Source: Chondrilla cf. caribensis
Taxonomy: Eukaryota; Porifera; Demospongiae; Chondrillida; Chondrillidae
Direction of reading: 5' to 3'
DNA length: 64,000 nt
Assembly (NCBI GenBank): GCA_964020155.1
Contig: OZ026548.1
Location: forward strand, 3,571,397 to 3,635,396
The position numbers and the translations under genes are program-made. Positions 60,664 to 64,000 of this stretch are shown in pieces (positions within the stretch are counted from its first letter, which is position 1; each line of letters starts with the position of its first letter). The notes beneath the pieces are model-generated. The model made no database searches. It saw only the letters and a program-made list of their open reading frames with translations, and was not told the origin of the DNA.

Positions 60664-61728
60664 TTTACCCAGGCCTGTATTTACCTGTCAAAAATTCATT
60701 CACATAGTGAATATGTTAATCTGCTGCAAATCGTTATTGAAATATTTGGCAGAAAAATTTAATTGCTCAGCAGATTAACTGGATGCATATAACTGATTTT
60801 ATATCATATTGGTACTGGGAAAATGTGGTGGATAAGGTGTGGCAGATAAAGTGCTGGTGGATTAACGAGAATTCACTAGATATTTGATATTCAGTTGAAT
60901 TTTTTAATTTTAATTATACTTCGATGGCTCCTCCCACCAGAGTCCAAACATGTACTACTCTTAGACCAACACTTTAGTTCCTCTTCAGATATCAGATGCC
61001 TTCTGTACACCATTCTCCAGTTGTCTTTCTCATTTCTCCCATCAATAGGAAACAAGCCCCTTTTGGCCAAATGTTCACTTGACGAATAATGGAGATTACT
61101 ACAATCGATTCTCGAATTTCAACAATATTATTACAATATATGTATATATTAGTATGTAATCCATGCATATTACCCTCAAACGAGTATGAATATCATGCAC
61201 GTGTATTAATAATTTATATATACTTGCAAAATCTTAAAGCACTGCAAAGTAGACATGGACAGAACATAAACACATATCATTACAAGGCTGTAGGAAGCAT
61301 TTGAAAAATGATAAGACTGTAAAAACTAATTTTTTGCTCGCAATAGCTCATACTAACATACTAGCCTAGATACCCTTTTACTGTATAATACCGTTAATTG
61401 AATAATGACATTCTTCTTGCTGAACATGTGCTTTGGGGATCGAAATCGATCAGGATGGAAAAGAGAGAGAGGCTGATGAGATTTCTCACCAATGGAGGAC
61501 ATCTATAATTTGTCGTGCATAGGCTTTGGTAGTGGCATGCTTATTGACAAATTCTATGACATAGAGTGACGTTAGGGTTGTTTACATCATTATGACATAT
61601 GAAATATGATGTAATCTAAAGATGGCAGAAGTGGAATTTTGAAAAAGTGGTAAGGCCAAAACCTTATCAGCCGCACCGCTTCCTATGGCTCTCTCTCACA
61701 CACACACATAAAGATACACACACAATAC
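60664..61728. other. Spacer of copy B, no gene seen
   Basis: Includes the LINE empty site near 60796-60810 and the 170-bp block shared with 24020-24190 (61265-61425). Bases 60895-61264 and 61430-61700 have no counterpart in copy A and show no supported coding sequence. Confidence 0.5.
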
Positions 61729-61996
61729 CTTCAGTTGAGAGTACTCTCATTGGAGAAGAGTCTGGTTCCAACTGAGCACCTTGAAATGTGCTTTGTCTGT
61801 TGAGAGAACTCTGTGTGTCTTCAATATCCTTGGAAGGTATCATTGACGAAGTACCTGTACATATCATCATATGACATTTAATAGGTGTGGGAAGTAAGTG
61901 CGAACCCACACAGATGCATCCACACACACGCATACACACCCACCCACACACCCACGCAAACACACACAAACAAATACACACACATGCACATGCACG

Positions 61997-62070
<74 letters not shown>

Positions 62071-62150
62071 TGTACACACACCTATAATTGTCTTTGGCTT
62101 CTTATTAGGCGGAGGTCCTTCAGTATCAGAGGGATACATCCTGGTGGAAC
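61729..62150 (-). CDS. Unidentified gene, two exons (copy B), partial
   Basis: Exon A (62150-62082, MYPSDTEGPPPNKKPKTIIG) and exon B (61854-61729, TSSMIPSKDIEDTQSSLNRQ onward) match copy A. Exon B is one codon shorter. Splice sites and phase 1 boundaries are kept, and both remain open after the duplication, which favours real coding exons. The intron contains a (CA)n tract at 61999-62080. Upstream and downstream exons unknown. Confidence 0.5.
61999..62080. repeat. (CA)n microsatellite
   Basis: Intron between exons A and B in copy B. It begins at the exon A donor when read on the minus strand. Confidence 0.9.
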
Positions 62151-62198
62151 CTAATAACACGATAATGAATAAATTTCAACTGTAAAATTTTGTAAGTA

Positions 62199-62711
62199 CA
62201 GTAGAAACTATTTAACACAAAATATTGTTTAACACAAACCAATCATAAAAACCGATAGCCTAGCTGTACAAAAGTTGATCGTTTTAGCCGAAAATATACC
62301 GTTAATACGAAAGACCGAAAAGGTGACATCATATACCATTATATGCATATTAATATGTAATAATGACATCAGTAGTACAGGTGTAACCTTGTTTCAGGAA
62401 GATAGCAGCTGGTAAGAAGCAATGCTCTTATTCAATCGATTTCAAACTCAAGATTTTCGAAGAAATAGACTCGAGGAAGCTTTCGAAAACAGAAATTTGC
62501 AAGAAGCATGGCATTCCAAATTCTAGGCTATCGACATTTCTCAACAATCAAGAGAAGATCAAGAAGGAGAATGCTAAATCCACTGGAGGTAGGAAGCGCA
62601 TTTGAGAATCTGTTCATTCTGGTGTTGATGAAGCTCTTTACAGGTGGTTTCTAGCGGCACGCCAAAGTTCTATACAGCTTAATGGGCCCTTGATGCTGGA
62701 AAAGGTAGATA
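62199..62711 (+). mobile_element. Tigger transposon, copy B, left part
   Basis: Same left terminus (CAGTAGAAACT) and flanks as copy A at 21249. The helix-turn-helix region is readable (KTEICKKHGIPNSRLSTF) and lacks the 1-nt deletion of copy A, but a TGA replaces an Arg codon shortly after GGRKRI. It is interrupted at TA 62710-62711 by the Tc1 element. The remainder would be beyond the window. Confidence 0.85.
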
Positions 62712-64000
62712 CAGTGGTGATTAAAAGTAACTTACCTTGCCATGCGCATTTCAGGCGCGTGTGTGTGCGTGATACGTGCGTGCCTCGTACGAGTGACAGA
62801 ATTCGCAGTGATTATGATTATAATTAGCGCCCTAGATATGAAAATGGTGGCCATGGGTACAAAACAGTAACTAGGCAATAGCTCGATATAAGTTATTCTT
62901 AGTTTGATTCGTTCACGAAGTTGTCAAACGATGTCTTCCAAGCACCTGTCTCAGTATTTCCGTGAAAGGATCGTGCGCTTATGGATGAATGGATCTAGCG
63001 TCGCATCAATAGTATCGACGATGACCGACGAAGGGAGACCAGTCTCTGCAGTTACGGTTCGAAAGTGGATCTTCAGATGGGAGAAGACCAACTCGTTAGA
63101 AAGCCATTATCGTAGTGGGAGACCATCTACCATAACTAGCGAAATAGCAGCGTTTATGGACAGTTCGCTCGACGAAGATGATGAGCTGTCTTCTTCGGAG
63201 ATACGAAGACTGATTGCTAGGAAATTTGGCGTGAGTTTGTCGTCCGCAACTATCCGACGATACCTGCGAAAGAATCTAGAGTGGGTGGTTATTAGAACAA
63301 GACCAGGCCCCATGATTTCTAGCACTAACAAAGTGAAAAGATTGGAATTTGCCAGGATGTGTCTTAGCACTGATGACGACTTGGGCAATATTATCTGGAC
63401 AGATGAGTCATCAATTCAACTGAAGCGACATTGCCAAACCATGAGGGTGAAAGTCCAAAGAGAGAGGGAATACAAGCCAGTGCCAAAACATGCAGTTAAA
63501 GTTCATGTCTGGGCTGGAATTTCCATGCTTGGAGCAACAAAAATTTGTATATTTGACAAGATTATGGATGCTTCTCTCTATGTGAACATTTTGGAGGACT
63601 TTCTGTTGCCTTTTTTGGAAGAGACATTTGCTACCAAGACATATCGATTTATGCAGGACAATGATCCGAAACACACTAGTCGTCTTGCCAAGGCATTTTA
63701 TGAAGAAAAAGGCATCAACTGGTGGCCAACCCCAGCAAGCAGCCCGGATATAAATCCAATTGAACGAGTATGGAGTGAGCTAAAATACTACATTGCCCGT
63801 TATGTCAAACCCCTTACCAAGGACGAGCTTGTGCAAGGTATCAAGACCTTCTGGAAAGAAAGGATGACACAGGAGAAGTGTGCAAGGTATATTGCACATA
63901 CCCATGTGGTTCTCCCTAAAGTAGTTGAGGCAGAAGGAGGAGTCATGGGAGAGTAATTTTATACTATTGTTAGGACAGTAACTGTAACTGTTACATTATA
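62712..64000 (+). mobile_element. Tc1-type transposon (right end outside window)
   Basis: The left terminus CAGTGGTGATTAAAAGTAAC follows the target TA at 62710-62711. One transposase gene fills the interior. The right inverted repeat is not reached by base 64000. Confidence 0.9.
62931..63956 (+). CDS. Tc1 family transposase (DD34E), intact
   Basis: 341 residues from the ATG at 62931 (MSSKHLSQYF), the usual length for Tc1 transposases; an upstream in-frame TTG is not a likely start. N-terminal paired helix-turn-helix DNA-binding region (SVASIVSTMTDEGRPVSAVT, then RSGRPSTITSE). The catalytic triad is Asp in IIWTDES, Asp in QDNDPKHTS and Glu in PDINPIERVW, with 34 residues between the last two. 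It cuts and pastes the element at TA sites in the nucleus. No frameshift or stop, so this is a young and possibly active copy. Confidence 0.93.
   Translation: MSSKHLSQYFRERIVRLWMNGSSVASIVSTMTDEGRPVSAVTVRKWIFRWEKTNSLESHYRSGRPSTITSEIAAFMDSSLDEDDELSSSEIRRLIARKFGVSLSSATIRRYLRKNLEWVVIRTRPGPMISSTNKVKRLEFARMCLSTDDDLGNIIWTDESSIQLKRHCQTMRVKVQREREYKPVPKHAVKVHVWAGISMLGATKICIFDKIMDASLYVNILEDFLLPFLEETFATKTYRFMQDNDPKHTSRLAKAFYEEKGINWWPTPASSPDINPIERVWSELKYYIARYVKPLTKDELVQGIKTFWKERMTQEKCARYIAHTHVVLPKVVEAEGGVMGE

Larger units (their letters stand above)
41395..62711. repeat. Segmental duplication, copy B
   Basis: Counterpart of 1-21757 in the same orientation. Unlike copy A it has no LINE, carries two extra insertions at 42642-43394 and keeps about 800 bp (60895-61700) that is missing from copy A. 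It ends inside the Tigger where a Tc1 element has inserted. Confidence 0.9.

Overview
This window is eukaryotic and metazoan. Coding sequence is split into exons with GT-AG introns, short exons of a CABIN1-type gene can be followed in consistent phase, and there are LINE, Ty3/gypsy, Tigger, hAT-like and Tc1 elements with many long (CA)n tracts. Giant ankyrin proteins ending in death-fold domains suggest an early-branching marine invertebrate such as a sponge. That placement is inference and is not proven here.

The backbone is a segmental duplication in direct orientation. Copy A covers about 1-21757 and copy B about 41395-62711. Each copy holds, left to right: exon 1 of a CABIN1-like gene (minus strand), its upstream spacer, a 5 kb array of a 22-bp minisatellite, a giant minus-strand gene encoding about 70 ankyrin repeats, a Death domain and a CARD-like domain, a two-exon fragment of an unidentified gene, and a Tigger transposon. 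In copy A the ankyrin gene is open throughout: four exons with matching phases, 3,293 residues. In copy B it is broken by a nonsense codon, a 5-bp deletion and an early stop in the last exon.

Between the copies (24.3-41.6 kb) lie a decayed plus-strand Ty3/gypsy element, a truncated minus-strand Ty3/gypsy element, a short exon resembling P2X7-tail-like proteins, the 3' end of an unidentified gene, and seventeen exons of the CABIN1-like gene (about 500 codons of the TPR-rich N-terminal part). No C-terminal part of that gene was found. A third, older fragment of the CABIN1 exon 1/spacer region sits at 32.6-33.1 kb.

The two copies serve as each other's control. Copy B is the empty site for a LINE in copy A, with a 15-bp target duplication. 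A Tc1 element in copy B and an unrelated TA-flanked element in copy A occupy the same TA of the same Tigger gene. Both the ankyrin array (303-bp unit) and the minisatellite (22-bp unit) have been homogenised separately in each copy. The best candidate for an undescribed system is the ankyrin-Death-CARD locus, a possible modular intracellular sensor whose recognition surface changes by gain and loss of 303-bp, three-ankyrin modules. Its immune or cell-death role is inferred from domain content only.
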